Assembly (NCBI RefSeq): GCF_030452765.1
Contig: NZ_JAKDLO010000014.1
Span: 1-42,320 of the forward strand
DNA from: Intrasporangium sp.
GTDB taxonomy: Bacteria > Actinomycetota > Actinomycetes > Actinomycetales > Dermatophilaceae
Reading direction: 5' to 3'
Length of the DNA: 42,320 nucleotides
A program made the position numbers and the translations under genes. The notes beneath the pieces are model-generated. The model was not told the origin of the DNA and made no database searches. It was given only the letters and a program-made list of their open reading frames with translations. The first letter of the stretch is position 1. The number at the start of each line of letters is the position of its first letter. This document shows positions 15,567 through 23,033 of this stretch, in pieces.

Positions 15567-16316
15567 CTATCGCTCGAGTTCCGCCCGAGCCGAGTGGCCC
15601 ACCAGGAGGGGCCAGCCGAGCGGGACGAGGGCGGCGGCCAGCCCGGCGAAGGCGATCACGCTGATCAGCAGGTGGCCGGAGATGAAGCCGAAGGGCATCA
15701 ACGCGGCCATTCCGAGCAGGACCGCGCGGCCGGGGCTGAGCAGCCCCGACCTCGCCGTGGCGACGGCGAGCAGCACGAAGCCCACGACCAGTGCTGGTCC
15801 GGAGACGTTCATGACCGTCCGTGGGATGACCTGTGACTCGTCGATGAGCACTGCGGCGGCAGCGCGATGCGCGCCCGTGTCGGTCAACTGCGATGCCGCC
15901 CAGTAGATCGACTGGAAGGAGATCGGGCCGCAGAGACCGATGACGGTGAGCAGCCCTGCGGTGCGGCCCAGCCCGGGCCGGATAGCGGCGACAGCCCCTG
16001 CGACGCCGGCGACGGCGATCAGCAGGAGGATCAGGCTGGCCAAGGAGACCTGGATGGCGAGACCGAAGGTCGTCGGATGGGCCACCATGCCGGCGACGAA
16101 GTCTTGGCCCGCTGCGTGATAGGACGCGATGCCGAGGGCCGAGGCTGCGACGGCCAGCGGCGGCGCCACCACAGCGCAGACCCCGGTGATCCGCGCCCCG
16201 GGAAAGCCCTGCCATCGGTCCGCTGCAGACGAGGCCACGACCGCGTGCACAGCCTCATCCAGCGCCACGCCCTCCACCGGCCCACCCGAGGTCTGAGCGG
16301 ATAGGTTGTTGTCCAT
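15567..16316 (-). CDS. DUF4386-like multi-pass membrane protein, function unknown
   Basis: A 249-residue protein with about six hydrophobic segments starting near residue 42 (ITGVCAVVAPPLAVAASALGI), preceded by a 40-residue soluble N-terminus. The layout and sequence such as GLCGPISFQSIYWAASQL resemble small uncharacterised six-helix proteins found next to TetR regulators; assignment to DUF4386 is tentative. The ATG at 16316 is favoured by a clear GGAGGGG about 6 nt upstream. A divergent TetR gene begins 54 bp away, so the TetR protein probably represses this gene and itself. Confidence 0.65.
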   Translation of the reverse strand: MDNNLSAQTSGGPVEGVALDEAVHAVVASSAADRWQGFPGARITGVCAVVAPPLAVAASALGIASYHAAGQDFVAGMVAHPTTFGLAIQVSLASLILLLIAVAGVAGAVAAIRPGLGRTAGLLTVIGLCGPISFQSIYWAASQLTDTGAHRAAAAVLIDESQVIPRTVMNVSGPALVVGFVLLAVATARSGLLSPGRAVLLGMAALMPFGFISGHLLISVIAFAGLAAALVPLGWPLLVGHSARAELER

Positions 16317-16370
16317 AAGTCCCCTCCTTCGGTTGAATCGACTTATAACCAATGAAGATAGGCTTGCCTT

Positions 16371-17018
16371 GTGAAGGAGTCAAGGGGATACCGGTCCCCT
16401 CACCGGGAGCGCCAGGCGCAGCAGACGCGCCGCGCGATCCTCGAAGCCGCCCGGAAGCTGTTCGCCGAGCAGGGCTACGCGGCAACCCCGGTGACCCAGA
16501 TCGCTCGCCACGCAGGAGTGTCCGTGCCGACGCTCTATGCCAGCGTGGGCACCAAGGCCGAGCTCGCCCGCCGTCTGGTGGAGTTCGTCAACGACGAGGG
16601 CGGGGTCGCGCAGAACGATGCCAGGCAGCGCCAGGCGACGAGCGCACCGGAGCTGCTCCGGCTCAACATGCACCTCGTCCGTGAGCTCAACGAGCGCTGC
16701 GGCGACATCATGCGCGCGGTACGGTCCGCCGCCCACACCGAGCCTGAGCTCGCCCCGGTCGCTGCAGCAGGCGATGCCTACCATCGCGACGGAGAGCACG
16801 AGATCGCGCGGCGCCTTCTCGAGATGAAGGCACTTCGCGCGGGGCTGTCGGTGGAGCAAGCCGGCGCCATCCTGAGCACCCTCGCCTCCTCCGAGACCAT
16901 CGACCAGCTCGTGCTTCGGGAAGGCTGGTCCTACGACGAGGTCGAGGACTGGCTCGTCGACTCGCTGAGCCAGTTGCTGCTGGGTCGGCGCGCAGGTCGC
17001 CGGAAGTACGCGCAATGA
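16371..17018 (+). CDS. TetR-family transcriptional regulator
   Basis: A 215-residue repressor-type protein. The N-terminal helix-turn-helix spans about residues 15-60 (RRAILEAARKLFAEQGY, VTQIARHAGVSVPTLYASVG), and the remainder is a helical ligand-binding and dimerisation domain. The GTG at 16371 is used. It is divergent from the six-helix membrane protein, and the shared 54-bp region contains TTGAAT (16333-16338) and a TATAAG-like -10 for the minus-strand gene. The obvious target is that membrane protein. Ligand unknown. Confidence 0.85.
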   Translation: MKESRGYRSPHRERQAQQTRRAILEAARKLFAEQGYAATPVTQIARHAGVSVPTLYASVGTKAELARRLVEFVNDEGGVAQNDARQRQATSAPELLRLNMHLVRELNERCGDIMRAVRSAAHTEPELAPVAAAGDAYHRDGEHEIARRLLEMKALRAGLSVEQAGAILSTLASSETIDQLVLREGWSYDEVEDWLVDSLSQLLLGRRAGRRKYAQ

Positions 17019-17080
17019 CGCCCACCCGGAAGGTGGGCTGGGCGGGTACAGCAGGCGTCCGCTCCGCGCGTCGGCACCGG

Positions 17081-18493
17081 TCAGCGCAGCGTACGCAGGG
17101 CTGCTCGGGCGGCGTTCCAGCCACACATGCCGTGAGCGCCGGCACCGGGCGGCGTCGCCGCAGAACAGAGGTAGACACCCGGCACGCCGAGCGAGTATGG
17201 CGTCAGGGTGATCCTCGGGCGGAAGACGAGCTGGAGCGCGTCGTTGGCCCCGCCGACGATGTCGCCGCCGAGGTAGTTCGGGTTGTCCGTCTCAAGCGCG
17301 CCGGCGGACCGGACGTGTCGGGCGAGTACGCGGTCGCGGAACCCGGGCGCGAACCGCTCGATCTGCGCCTCGACGGCGAGAGTCGCATCGCCGGCCCAGC
17401 CATGCGGTACGTGGGCATACGTGTAAACAGGGTGCACGTCACCGCGCGACCGGCTCGGGTCGGCGACATACTGTTGCCCGACGAGGACGAAGGGCCGCTC
17501 GGGCATCCGACCCCGGTTCACCTCACGCTCGGCGAGCGAGACCTCCTCGAGCTTCCCGCCGACATGGACCGTCCCGGCCCGGCGGGACGGTTCGTGGGTC
17601 CACGGCACTCCGCCCTCGACGGCGAAGTCGACCTTGGACACCCCCGGGCCGTGGCGATAGCGCCGGAGCGAACTGGCCACCCGAGGTGGCATGCGATCGC
17701 CGACGATCCGGACCGCTGCCTCGGGAGACGTGTCGAGCAGGATGACGTCCGGCGCACCGAGCTGCTCCAACGAGCCGACCCTCACCCCGGTCTCGACATG
17801 CCCACCGTGCTCGCCCAGCAGGCCGAGCATGGCGCGGGTGATCGCCGCCGACCCGCCCTCTGCGACGGGCCAGCCGTATCGGTGCGCGGCCGCCCCGAGA
17901 GCGACGCCGATCGCCGAGGACAACGCCGCAGTGAAGGGTCGGAGTGCGTGCGCGGCGACCCCGGCGAAGAGGGCTCGGGCCTCGTCCGTCGACCAGATCC
18001 GGGCCAGCGTCGCCGCCGGCGGGAGTGCTGCCGCGCCGAAGCGTGCCAGCTTCACGGGGTGTCGCGGCACGTGCAGGAGCGGGCGCAGGAAGTCCTCGGC
18101 GATGTCGGCGAAGCGTGGCGCGAGGCCGCCGAAGACCCGCTCCCACGAGCGGCCGTCCGGACCGAGCCCGGCCACCGTGTCGGCCACGGACCGGCCGGCC
18201 ACCGCACCCCGGCCCCCGTCGAGCGGGTGCGTGTACTCGAACTCGGCCCAGCGCCAACGCAACCCATGCGCGGCCAGGTCGAAGCGCCGCGAGAACGGGG
18301 TGTCCACCGCGAGCGGGTGGAAGCCGGAGCACTCGTCGTGAATGAGGCCCGGCAGTGTGAGCTCGCCGCTGCGGGCCCCTCCCCCGATCCGGTCTGCCGA
18401 CTCGAGGACGGTGACGTCGAGCCCCTCCGCGGCGAGCGTCAGGGCGGCCGCCAGACCGTTCGGGCCGCTGCCCACCACCACTGCCGTGCTCAC
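17081..18493 (-). CDS. FAD-dependent oxidoreductase of the phytoene desaturase/PYROXD2 type
   Basis: A 470-residue flavoprotein. The N-terminal dinucleotide fold has GSGPNGLAAALTLAAEG (8-24), followed by the acidic residue in VTVLES and the GG motif DRIGGGARS. The C-terminal FAD motif VYLCSAATPPGAGAHGM closes the fold, as in CrtI-like desaturases and isomerases. No carotenoid genes lie nearby, so the reaction is unknown; members of this branch in actinobacteria are generally uncharacterised. The start is GTG at 18493. It is divergent from the DUF2249 pair, and the palindromic operator at 18564-18587 lies in the shared 112-bp region, so it may be co-regulated. Confidence 0.8.
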   Translation of the reverse strand: MSTAVVVGSGPNGLAAALTLAAEGLDVTVLESADRIGGGARSGELTLPGLIHDECSGFHPLAVDTPFSRRFDLAAHGLRWRWAEFEYTHPLDGGRGAVAGRSVADTVAGLGPDGRSWERVFGGLAPRFADIAEDFLRPLLHVPRHPVKLARFGAAALPPAATLARIWSTDEARALFAGVAAHALRPFTAALSSAIGVALGAAAHRYGWPVAEGGSAAITRAMLGLLGEHGGHVETGVRVGSLEQLGAPDVILLDTSPEAAVRIVGDRMPPRVASSLRRYRHGPGVSKVDFAVEGGVPWTHEPSRRAGTVHVGGKLEEVSLAEREVNRGRMPERPFVLVGQQYVADPSRSRGDVHPVYTYAHVPHGWAGDATLAVEAQIERFAPGFRDRVLARHVRSAGALETDNPNYLGGDIVGGANDALQLVFRPRITLTPYSLGVPGVYLCSAATPPGAGAHGMCGWNAARAALRTLR

Positions 18494-18563
18494 CTCGCCA
18501 CCCTTGCACGGCGTTGGGCTGATGTGTAGCCGCGGCGCGGCACTGAGGTAGGCTCTCTCGTGT

Positions 18564-18587
18564 TTAACACGGCATCTGCCGTGTTAA
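18564..18587. promoter_or_regulatory. palindromic operator 1 (11-bp arms) before the DUF2249 pair
   Basis: TTAACACGGCA at 18564-18574 is perfectly repeated in inverse at 18577-18587 with a 2-nt gap. A TAGGCT box (18549-18554) sits 9 bp upstream in the context GGTAGGCTCT and can serve as the -10, which would put the operator at the start of transcription, the position of a repressor site. The same AACACGG-N6-CCGTGTT core and the same GGTAGGCTCT box recur at 21188-21220 before the other DUF2249 gene. Confidence 0.75.
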
Positions 18588-18605
18588 TTGCAGGACAGGA
18601 GACGC

Positions 18606-18860
18606 ATGAGAAGCCCCGCAGACCTCTCCGTCGAGGAGGCCCTCGCCGGCACGACCGACGTGCTCGTCAAGACGCTGCGAGCCCTCGGCCAGGCCGGACG
18701 GCCCGACGCGGCAAGTCGTCTGGCCGCCAAGGCCTGGTGGGCCCTGCGCGAGGCGAGCCCCCGCGAGGCGGAACGGATCAACGGTGCCATGCACTTCCTG
18801 GCCCGGCTCCCCGCGGAGCCCGGCGCCCACCCGACCGAAGCACCGACACCCAAGGAGTAA
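18606..18860 (+). CDS. 84-residue helical protein paired with DUF2249, function unknown
   Basis: A small protein rich in Ala, Leu, Arg and Glu with no Cys, predicted by eye to be mostly helical (EEALAGTTDVLVKTLRALGQ, then SRLAAKAWWALREA). The tail is Pro/Thr-rich and disordered-looking. The ATG at 18606 has AGGAGA 7 nt upstream and lies 18 bp after the palindromic operator. The stop is 2 bp before the DUF2249 start, so the two are one transcription unit. I do not recognise the family. Its constant partner would be the DUF2249 protein, suggesting a shared redox or nitrogen-oxide related role, which is inference. Confidence 0.7.
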   Translation: MRSPADLSVEEALAGTTDVLVKTLRALGQAGRPDAASRLAAKAWWALREASPREAERINGAMHFLARLPAEPGAHPTEAPTPKE

Positions 18861-18862
18861 CC

Positions 18863-19099
18863 ATGAGTGCAGACCCCGAGCTCGATGTCCGCAGCGAGCC
18901 GCCGGCCCGCCGTCACGACCTCATCCTCGGCACCTACCACGACCTGACGCCCGGCGCGGGCTTCGAGCTGGTCAACGACCACGACCCGAAGCCGCTCTTC
19001 TACCAGTTCGACGCCGAGTACAAGGACCAGTTCACCTGGGACTACCTCGAGCAGGGCCCCGAGGTGTGGCGAGTGCGGATCGGACGCCCTGCGGCCTGA
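18863..19099 (+). CDS. DUF2249-domain protein (first copy)
   Basis: A 78-residue single-domain protein covering the whole DUF2249 fold: LVNDHDPKPLFYQF (about residues 32-45), then FTWDYLEQGPEVWRVRIGR. DUF2249 occurs alone or joined to hemerythrin and ScdA/RIC-type proteins, and is often found near denitrification or nitric-oxide-response genes; its biochemical function is unsettled. The ATG at 18863 has AAGGAG 6 nt upstream. The gene ends before a strong stem-loop shared with the convergent tryptophanase gene. A second, differently sized copy under the same operator core lies at 21247. Confidence 0.85.
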   Translation: MSADPELDVRSEPPARRHDLILGTYHDLTPGAGFELVNDHDPKPLFYQFDAEYKDQFTWDYLEQGPEVWRVRIGRPAA

Positions 19100-19138
19100 G
19101 CCGCGCACGTCAGTCTCACTGCACCACAACGCAACTCG

Positions 19139-19176
19139 AAGGGTATGCCGCTGAGCCGACTCAGCGGCATACCCTT
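19139..19176. terminator. bidirectional terminator, 17-bp perfect stem
   Basis: The arm 19139-19155 pairs perfectly with 19160-19176 around the loop CCGA; the right side runs into CCCTTTC. It lies between the convergent stops of the DUF2249 gene (19099) and tryptophanase (19210) and should end both transcripts. Each arm contains the 10-mer GTATGCCGCT that recurs elsewhere in the window. Confidence 0.85.
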
Positions 19177-19209
19177 TCGGTCTTCGTGACGCCGGGCGTT
19201 CTTCGGCGG

Positions 19210-20604
19210 TCAGGCGATCGGCGCGAAGTCGGCTGTGAAGTGACGCAGCGCGGGCGGCTCGCTCGTGATCCGGTAGCCGGGAAGGGAGGCGGCCTCGGTC
19301 GCGACGCGCTCGCAGACCTCGATGACGTAGTCCATGTGGCTCTGCGTGTAGGTGCGGCGCGGGATCGCGAGCCGTACGAGCTCCATCGCGGCGGGCGCCT
19401 CGGAGCCGTCCGGTTGGCGCCCGAACATGACCGATCCGATCTCGCACGAGCGGATTCCGCCGACCTCGTAGAGCGCGACGGCAACCGACTGGCCTGGGTA
19501 CTGGAGCGGCTCGAGGTGCGGCGCGAGCCGGCGGGCGTCGAGGTAGACCGCGTGCCCGCCGATCGGTCGCAGCACCGGGATGCCCCGCTCGTGCAGCGCG
19601 TCGCCGAGGTAGGCGGTCGAGCGGATCCGGTAGCGCAGGTAGTCGTGCTGGACGACCTCCTTGAGCCCTTGGGCGAGCGCCTCGAGGTCGCGGCCCGCCA
19701 GCCCACCGTAGGTGGGGAAGCCCTCGGTGAGGATGAGCTGGGTGCGGCACGTCTGGGCGAGCTCGTGGTCGTTCATCGCGAGCCACCCGCCGATGTTGCC
19801 CATCGGGTCCTTCTTGGCGCTCATCGTCATGCCGTCGGCGAGCGAGGCGATCTCGCGGACGATGTCGGCGACGTCGCGATCCCCTTGTCCTGCCTCGCGT
19901 TCCCGGATGAACCAGGCGTTCTCGGCGAAGCGGCACGCGTCGAGGAAGAGGGGCTTGCCGTAGGCATCGCAGATCTTGCGCACGCCGCGGAGGTTCTCGA
20001 GCGAGACCGGCTGCCCGCCGCCGCTGTTGTTGGTGATCGTCACCATGACGCACGGCACGTCGCCCGCGTGCTCGGCGAGCAGCGCCTCGAGGGCGTCGAG
20101 GTCGACATTGCCCTTGAAGGGGTGCTCCGAGACGGGGTCGTGGCCCTCGGCGATGACGAGGTCGACGGCTCTGGCTCCGGTGGCCTCGACGTTGGCGCGG
20201 GTGGTGTCGAAGTGCGTGTTGCTCGGCACGACCTTGCCGGGGCCACCCAACGCGGAGAAGAGGATCCGCTCGGCGGCCCGGCCCTGGTGGACGGGGATGA
20301 CGTGCTCGTAGGGGAACAGCTCGCGCACCGCGTCGACGAAGACGAACCATGATGGCGAGCCGGCATACGACTCGTCGCCGCGCTGGATCGCGGCCCACTG
20401 GTCGCGGCTCATCGCGCCGGTCCCCGAGTCGGTGAGCAGGTCGATGAGGACGTGCTCGGCGCGCAGCTGGAAGAGGTTGTACGACGCGTCGCGCAGATGC
20501 TTGCGTCGCTCGGCTGCGCTCGTCATGCGCAGTGGTTCGACGGAGTGGATCCGGAAGGGCTCGATGATGGTGCGGAAGGGCGCGTCGGCGAAGTTCTCAG
20601 GCAT
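19210..20604 (-). CDS. tnaA: tryptophanase (PLP-dependent beta-eliminating lyase)
   Basis: A 464-residue fold-type I PLP enzyme matching tryptophanase over its full length (family about 470). It splits L-tryptophan into indole, pyruvate and ammonia. The PLP lysine is in TMSAKKDPMGNIGG; VMVTITNNSGGGQPVS and FLDACRFAENA line the cofactor pocket. The region IRSCEIGSVMFGR matches tryptophanase (ACEIG), whereas tyrosine phenol-lyase has an Arg (MERG) that recognises the phenol. The ending IPRRTYTQSHMDYVIEV and LRHFTADF are family hallmarks. The ATG at 20604 is preferred over a GTG at 20631. It diverges from an Lrp/AsnC regulator, its probable controller. No TnaC-like leader or tryptophan permease was seen nearby. 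Confidence 0.9.
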   Translation of the reverse strand: MPENFADAPFRTIIEPFRIHSVEPLRMTSAAERRKHLRDASYNLFQLRAEHVLIDLLTDSGTGAMSRDQWAAIQRGDESYAGSPSWFVFVDAVRELFPYEHVIPVHQGRAAERILFSALGGPGKVVPSNTHFDTTRANVEATGARAVDLVIAEGHDPVSEHPFKGNVDLDALEALLAEHAGDVPCVMVTITNNSGGGQPVSLENLRGVRKICDAYGKPLFLDACRFAENAWFIREREAGQGDRDVADIVREIASLADGMTMSAKKDPMGNIGGWLAMNDHELAQTCRTQLILTEGFPTYGGLAGRDLEALAQGLKEVVQHDYLRYRIRSTAYLGDALHERGIPVLRPIGGHAVYLDARRLAPHLEPLQYPGQSVAVALYEVGGIRSCEIGSVMFGRQPDGSEAPAAMELVRLAIPRRTYTQSHMDYVIEVCERVATEAASLPGYRITSEPPALRHFTADFAPIA

Positions 20605-20667
20605 GTGACCACTCTCGTCCGGATGCCGCACACCTCGGAATGGGTCATGCGTGCCGTTTCCTCGTTA

Positions 20668-20706
20668 TGACCTTGCGATCATGATGAGTTCAGGATGCTG
20701 ACCTTG
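20668..20706. promoter_or_regulatory. direct repeats TGACCTTG in the tnaA/lrp divergent region
   Basis: TGACCTTG occurs at 20668-20675 and 20699-20706, 31 bp apart (about three helical turns), in the 122-bp divergent region. ATCATGAT (a perfect 8-bp palindrome) lies between them. Lrp/AsnC proteins bind phased arrays of weak sites, so these are candidates for the local regulator's binding region. Evidence is positional only. Confidence 0.35.
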
Positions 20707-20726
20707 GGGCCGAAAGGTGGGAAGTC

Positions 20727-21173
20727 GTGGACCGAGTTGACTGGCGCATCCTTACCGAGCTGCAGGCCGACGGGCGCCTCTCCTTCAACGAGCTGTCGAG
20801 GCGAGTACGCCTGTCTGCGCCGGCCGTCGCGGATCGGGTGCGCCGGCTCGAGGATGCCGGGGTCATCACCGGTTACCACGCACACGTCGACCTCGAGCGG
20901 ACCGGCCGACCGGTACGTGCCGTCGTCGTCATGGACTGCTACGGGCCGACCTGTCTGCTGCGCGACCCGGACGTGGCGACGTGGCCGGAGGTGCGTGAGC
21001 TCTATCGCGTGACGGGACAGGGCTGCTCGGTGCTCGTCGTCGCGGCTGCCTCGATGGACGCATTCCAGGAGCTCATCGACCGGCTCGCCCGATACGGGCG
21101 GCCGAGCAGCAGCATGGTCCTGGCCGACCTGCTGCCGTGGAGCCCGGTGACGCAACCGACGGTCGAGCCGTGA
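20727..21173 (+). CDS. Lrp/AsnC-family transcriptional regulator
   Basis: A 148-residue protein. The N-terminal helix-turn-helix is VDWRILTELQADGRLSFNELSRRVRLSAPAV with RVRRLEDAGVITGY, the canonical AsnC opening. The C-terminal RAM-type domain (residues 60-140) binds amino acids and builds oligomers; GQGCSVLVVAAASMDAFQELID is its core. The GTG at 20727 has GGTGG upstream. It is divergent from tryptophanase, so tryptophan or a related amino acid is a reasonable effector, which is inference. Confidence 0.88.
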   Translation: MDRVDWRILTELQADGRLSFNELSRRVRLSAPAVADRVRRLEDAGVITGYHAHVDLERTGRPVRAVVVMDCYGPTCLLRDPDVATWPEVRELYRVTGQGCSVLVVAAASMDAFQELIDRLARYGRPSSSMVLADLLPWSPVTQPTVEP

Positions 21174-21200
21174 CGGCGGACAGAAGGGTAGGCTCTTTTT

Positions 21201-21220
21201 AACACGGAGGCTTCCGTGTT
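21201..21220. promoter_or_regulatory. palindromic operator 2 before the second DUF2249 gene
   Basis: AACACGGA at 21201-21208 is inverted at 21213-21220 with a 4-nt gap. The flanking box GGTAGGCTCT, with TAGGCT at 21189-21194 as likely -10, is the same as upstream of operator 1, but it is 3 bp nearer the palindrome. The two sites share the 14 outer bases AACACGG...CCGTGTT while the centres differ, as expected for one dimeric regulator reading both. Start codon 21247 is 26 bp downstream. Confidence 0.75.
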
Positions 21221-21246
21221 TATTGATGACCCACTCTGGAGGAAGC

Positions 21247-21543
21247 ATGAGCACGCCAGTCGTCGACACGAGAGAGGGTGGCCGCGCCAGCTGCGCCGAC
21301 CTGACGAACGCGGCCTTCGACGGACTGACCGAGGGCAGCCAGTTCATCCTCGTCGCCGACCACGACCCGACGCCGCTGAAGTACATGCTCAACGCCGAGC
21401 GGCCGGGCCAGGTCAGCTGGGCCCCGATCGAGCAGGGCCCGGAGCTGTGGCGGGTCGAAGTCGGCCGGACCCAGTCCCCCACGGCCAGGATTGCGCTCCC
21501 GGATGGGATCGGCAAGACTGCGGCCACGTCGAATGGAGGCTGA
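21247..21543 (+). CDS. DUF2249-domain protein (second copy)
   Basis: A 98-residue protein with the DUF2249 core FDGLTEGSQFILVADHDPTPL and GQVSWAPIEQGPELWRVEVGR (about residues 25-75), preceded by a 20-residue hydrophilic N-terminus and followed by a 20-residue tail. It keeps the DHDP and GPELWRV motifs of the first copy but is otherwise diverged, so the two are not a recent duplication. The ATG at 21247 follows AGGAAG. The aldehyde dehydrogenase gene starts 4 bp after the stop, giving a two-gene unit under operator 2. Confidence 0.85.
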   Translation: MSTPVVDTREGGRASCADLTNAAFDGLTEGSQFILVADHDPTPLKYMLNAERPGQVSWAPIEQGPELWRVEVGRTQSPTARIALPDGIGKTAATSNGG

Positions 21544-21546
21544 AAA

Positions 21547-22911
21547 GTGACCGACTACGTTGTCGTCAACCCCGCTACTGGCGAGACCCTGGCCAGTTAC
21601 CCAACGAACACGGACGCCGAGGTGCAGGACGCCGTCGCTGCGGCGGATTCCGCCTATCGGACCTGGCGCGAGGTGCCGGTCGCCGAACGAGCCGCGGTCG
21701 TCCGTCGGATCGCCCAGCTGCACCGTGAGCGACGGGACGAGCTCGCCGCGATCATCGTGCGGGAGATGGGCAAACCGCTGTCCGCGGCGGAAGGCGAGGT
21801 CGACTTCGCGGCGGACATCACCGAGTACTACGCAGACCATGCCGAGAAGATCACCGGCGACCAGCCGGTCGACATCCTCGGTGAGGGCACCGCGGTCATC
21901 CGCCGCTCACCGTTGGGCGTGCTGTTGGGCATCATGCCGTGGAACTACCCGTACTACCAGGTGGCCCGCTTCGCCGCACCGAACCTCGTCATCGGCAACA
22001 CCATCCTGCTCAAGCACGCACCGCAGTGCCCCGAGTCGGCCGCGGCCATCGAGCAGATCTACCGGGATGCCGGGCTCCCCGACGGCGCGTATGTCGGGTT
22101 GCGCCTGACGAACGAGCAGGCAGCGACGGTCGTGGCCGACCCCCGCATCCAGGGTGTGTCGGTCACCGGCTCGGAGCGTGCCGGTGCCGCCGTCGCCGAG
22201 ATCGCCGGACGCAACCTCAAGAAGGTGGCGCTCGAGCTCGGGGGGTCCGACCCGTTCATCCTGCTGTCCACGAACGACCTCGACGGCGCTGTCGAAGCCG
22301 CCGTGAACGCACGCCTGGACAACACCGGTCAGGCCTGCAACGCTGCCAAGCGCTTCATCGTGACCGAGGACCTGTACGACGGGTTCCTGGAGAAGTTCAC
22401 TGCGGCCATGACCGCGGCGCGCACCGGGGACCCGATGGCCCAGGACACCGTGCTCGGACCGCTGTCGTCACTGGCTGCGGCCGAGCGGCTGGACGACCAG
22501 GTGCAGCGGGCAGTCACCCAGGGCGCCACGATGGTCGCCGGCGGCAAGCGTGACGGCGCCTTCTTCGAGAGCACCGTCCTGACCGGTGTCACCAAGGACA
22601 TGGATGCCTACCGCGAGGAGTTCTTCGGCCCGGTCGGCGTCGTCTACAAGGTGTCCGGCGAGGACGAGGCCGTCGCGCTCGCGAACGACACACCGTTCGG
22701 GCTCGGCTCGTACGTCTACACCACCGACGCGGACCAGGCCGCTCGCATCGCCGACAAGATCGATGCCGGGATGGTGTACGTCAACATCGTGCAGGCCGAC
22801 GAGCCCGGGCTCCCCTTCGGCGGCGTCAAGCGCAGCGGCACCTCGCGCGAGATGGGGCTGCTGGCCGCCGACGAGTTCGTCAACAAGAAGCTCATCCGGG
22901 TCGGGCCGTAG
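21547..22911 (+). CDS. NAD(P)-dependent aldehyde dehydrogenase, succinate-semialdehyde type (Sad/YneI-like)
   Basis: A 454-residue ALDH superfamily enzyme that oxidises an aldehyde to the acid. The catalytic Cys264 is in [12 protein letters not shown] and the general-base Glu230 in [10 protein letters not shown]. The cofactor-binding [12 protein letters not shown] (near 137) and the C-terminal [16 protein letters not shown] are present. The length and PWNYP motif fit the 455-462 residue succinate-semialdehyde dehydrogenase group rather than 480-residue GabD. The GTG start at 21547 has GGAGG 7 nt upstream, inside the end of the DUF2249 gene's tail. Being last in that unit, it is presumably under operator 2. 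Substrate is inferred from family only. Confidence 0.85.
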   Translation: MTDYVVVNPATGETLASYPTNTDAEVQDAVAAADSAYRTWREVPVAERAAVVRRIAQLHRERRDELAAIIVREMGKPLSAAEGEVDFAADITEYYADHAEKITGDQPVDILGEGTAVIRRSPLGVLLGIMPWNYPYYQVARFAAPNLVIGNTILLKHAPQCPESAAAIEQIYRDAGLPDGAYVGLRLTNEQAATVVADPRIQGVSVTGSERAGAAVAEIAGRNLKKVALELGGSDPFILLSTNDLDGAVEAAVNARLDNTGQACNAAKRFIVTEDLYDGFLEKFTAAMTAARTGDPMAQDTVLGPLSSLAAAERLDDQVQRAVTQGATMVAGGKRDGAFFESTVLTGVTKDMDAYREEFFGPVGVVYKVSGEDEAVALANDTPFGLGSYVYTTDADQAARIADKIDAGMVYVNIVQADEPGLPFGGVKRSGTSREMGLLAADEFVNKKLIRVGP

Positions 22912-22947
22912 TTCCGACCCCCGTTCCGGCCGATGGAGGAGCGGGAC

Positions 22948-22982
22948 TCGCGACGGGCGGACACATCGCCCGCCCGTCGCGA
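22948..22982. terminator. convergent-gene terminator, 13-bp stem
   Basis: The arm 22948-22960 (TCGCGACGGGCGG) pairs perfectly with 22970-22982 around a 9-nt loop. It lies between the stops of the aldehyde dehydrogenase (22911) and the acyl-CoA ligase (23034) and fits a shared G/C-rich terminator. Confidence 0.75.
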
Positions 22983-23033
22983 TCGAAGGCCGACCCAAAG
23001 GACTGTCACGTCCCAGCCCGACACCCAAATCGG

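Noticed and set aside
16331-16350. Operator for the TetR at 16371 (GGTT...AACC ends)
   Set aside because: Only 5 of 10 base pairs match, so it is not distinguishable from chance.
16371-17018. This TetR as regulator of the AAACAAGCA palindromes
   Set aside because: Its own divergent region lacks the palindrome and it lies outside the catabolic locus. The TetR at 33115, inside the operon, is the better candidate.
18584-20398. Long minus-strand open frames antisense to or out of frame with the small protein, DUF2249 and tryptophanase genes
   Set aside because: Arg/Ala/Pro-rich composition without motifs. The frames exist because third positions of the true genes are nearly always G or C.
19210-20604. 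Tyrosine phenol-lyase instead of tryptophanase
   Set aside because: The segment CEIGSVMFGR matches the tryptophanase ACEIG motif; the phenol-recognising Arg of MERG is absent.
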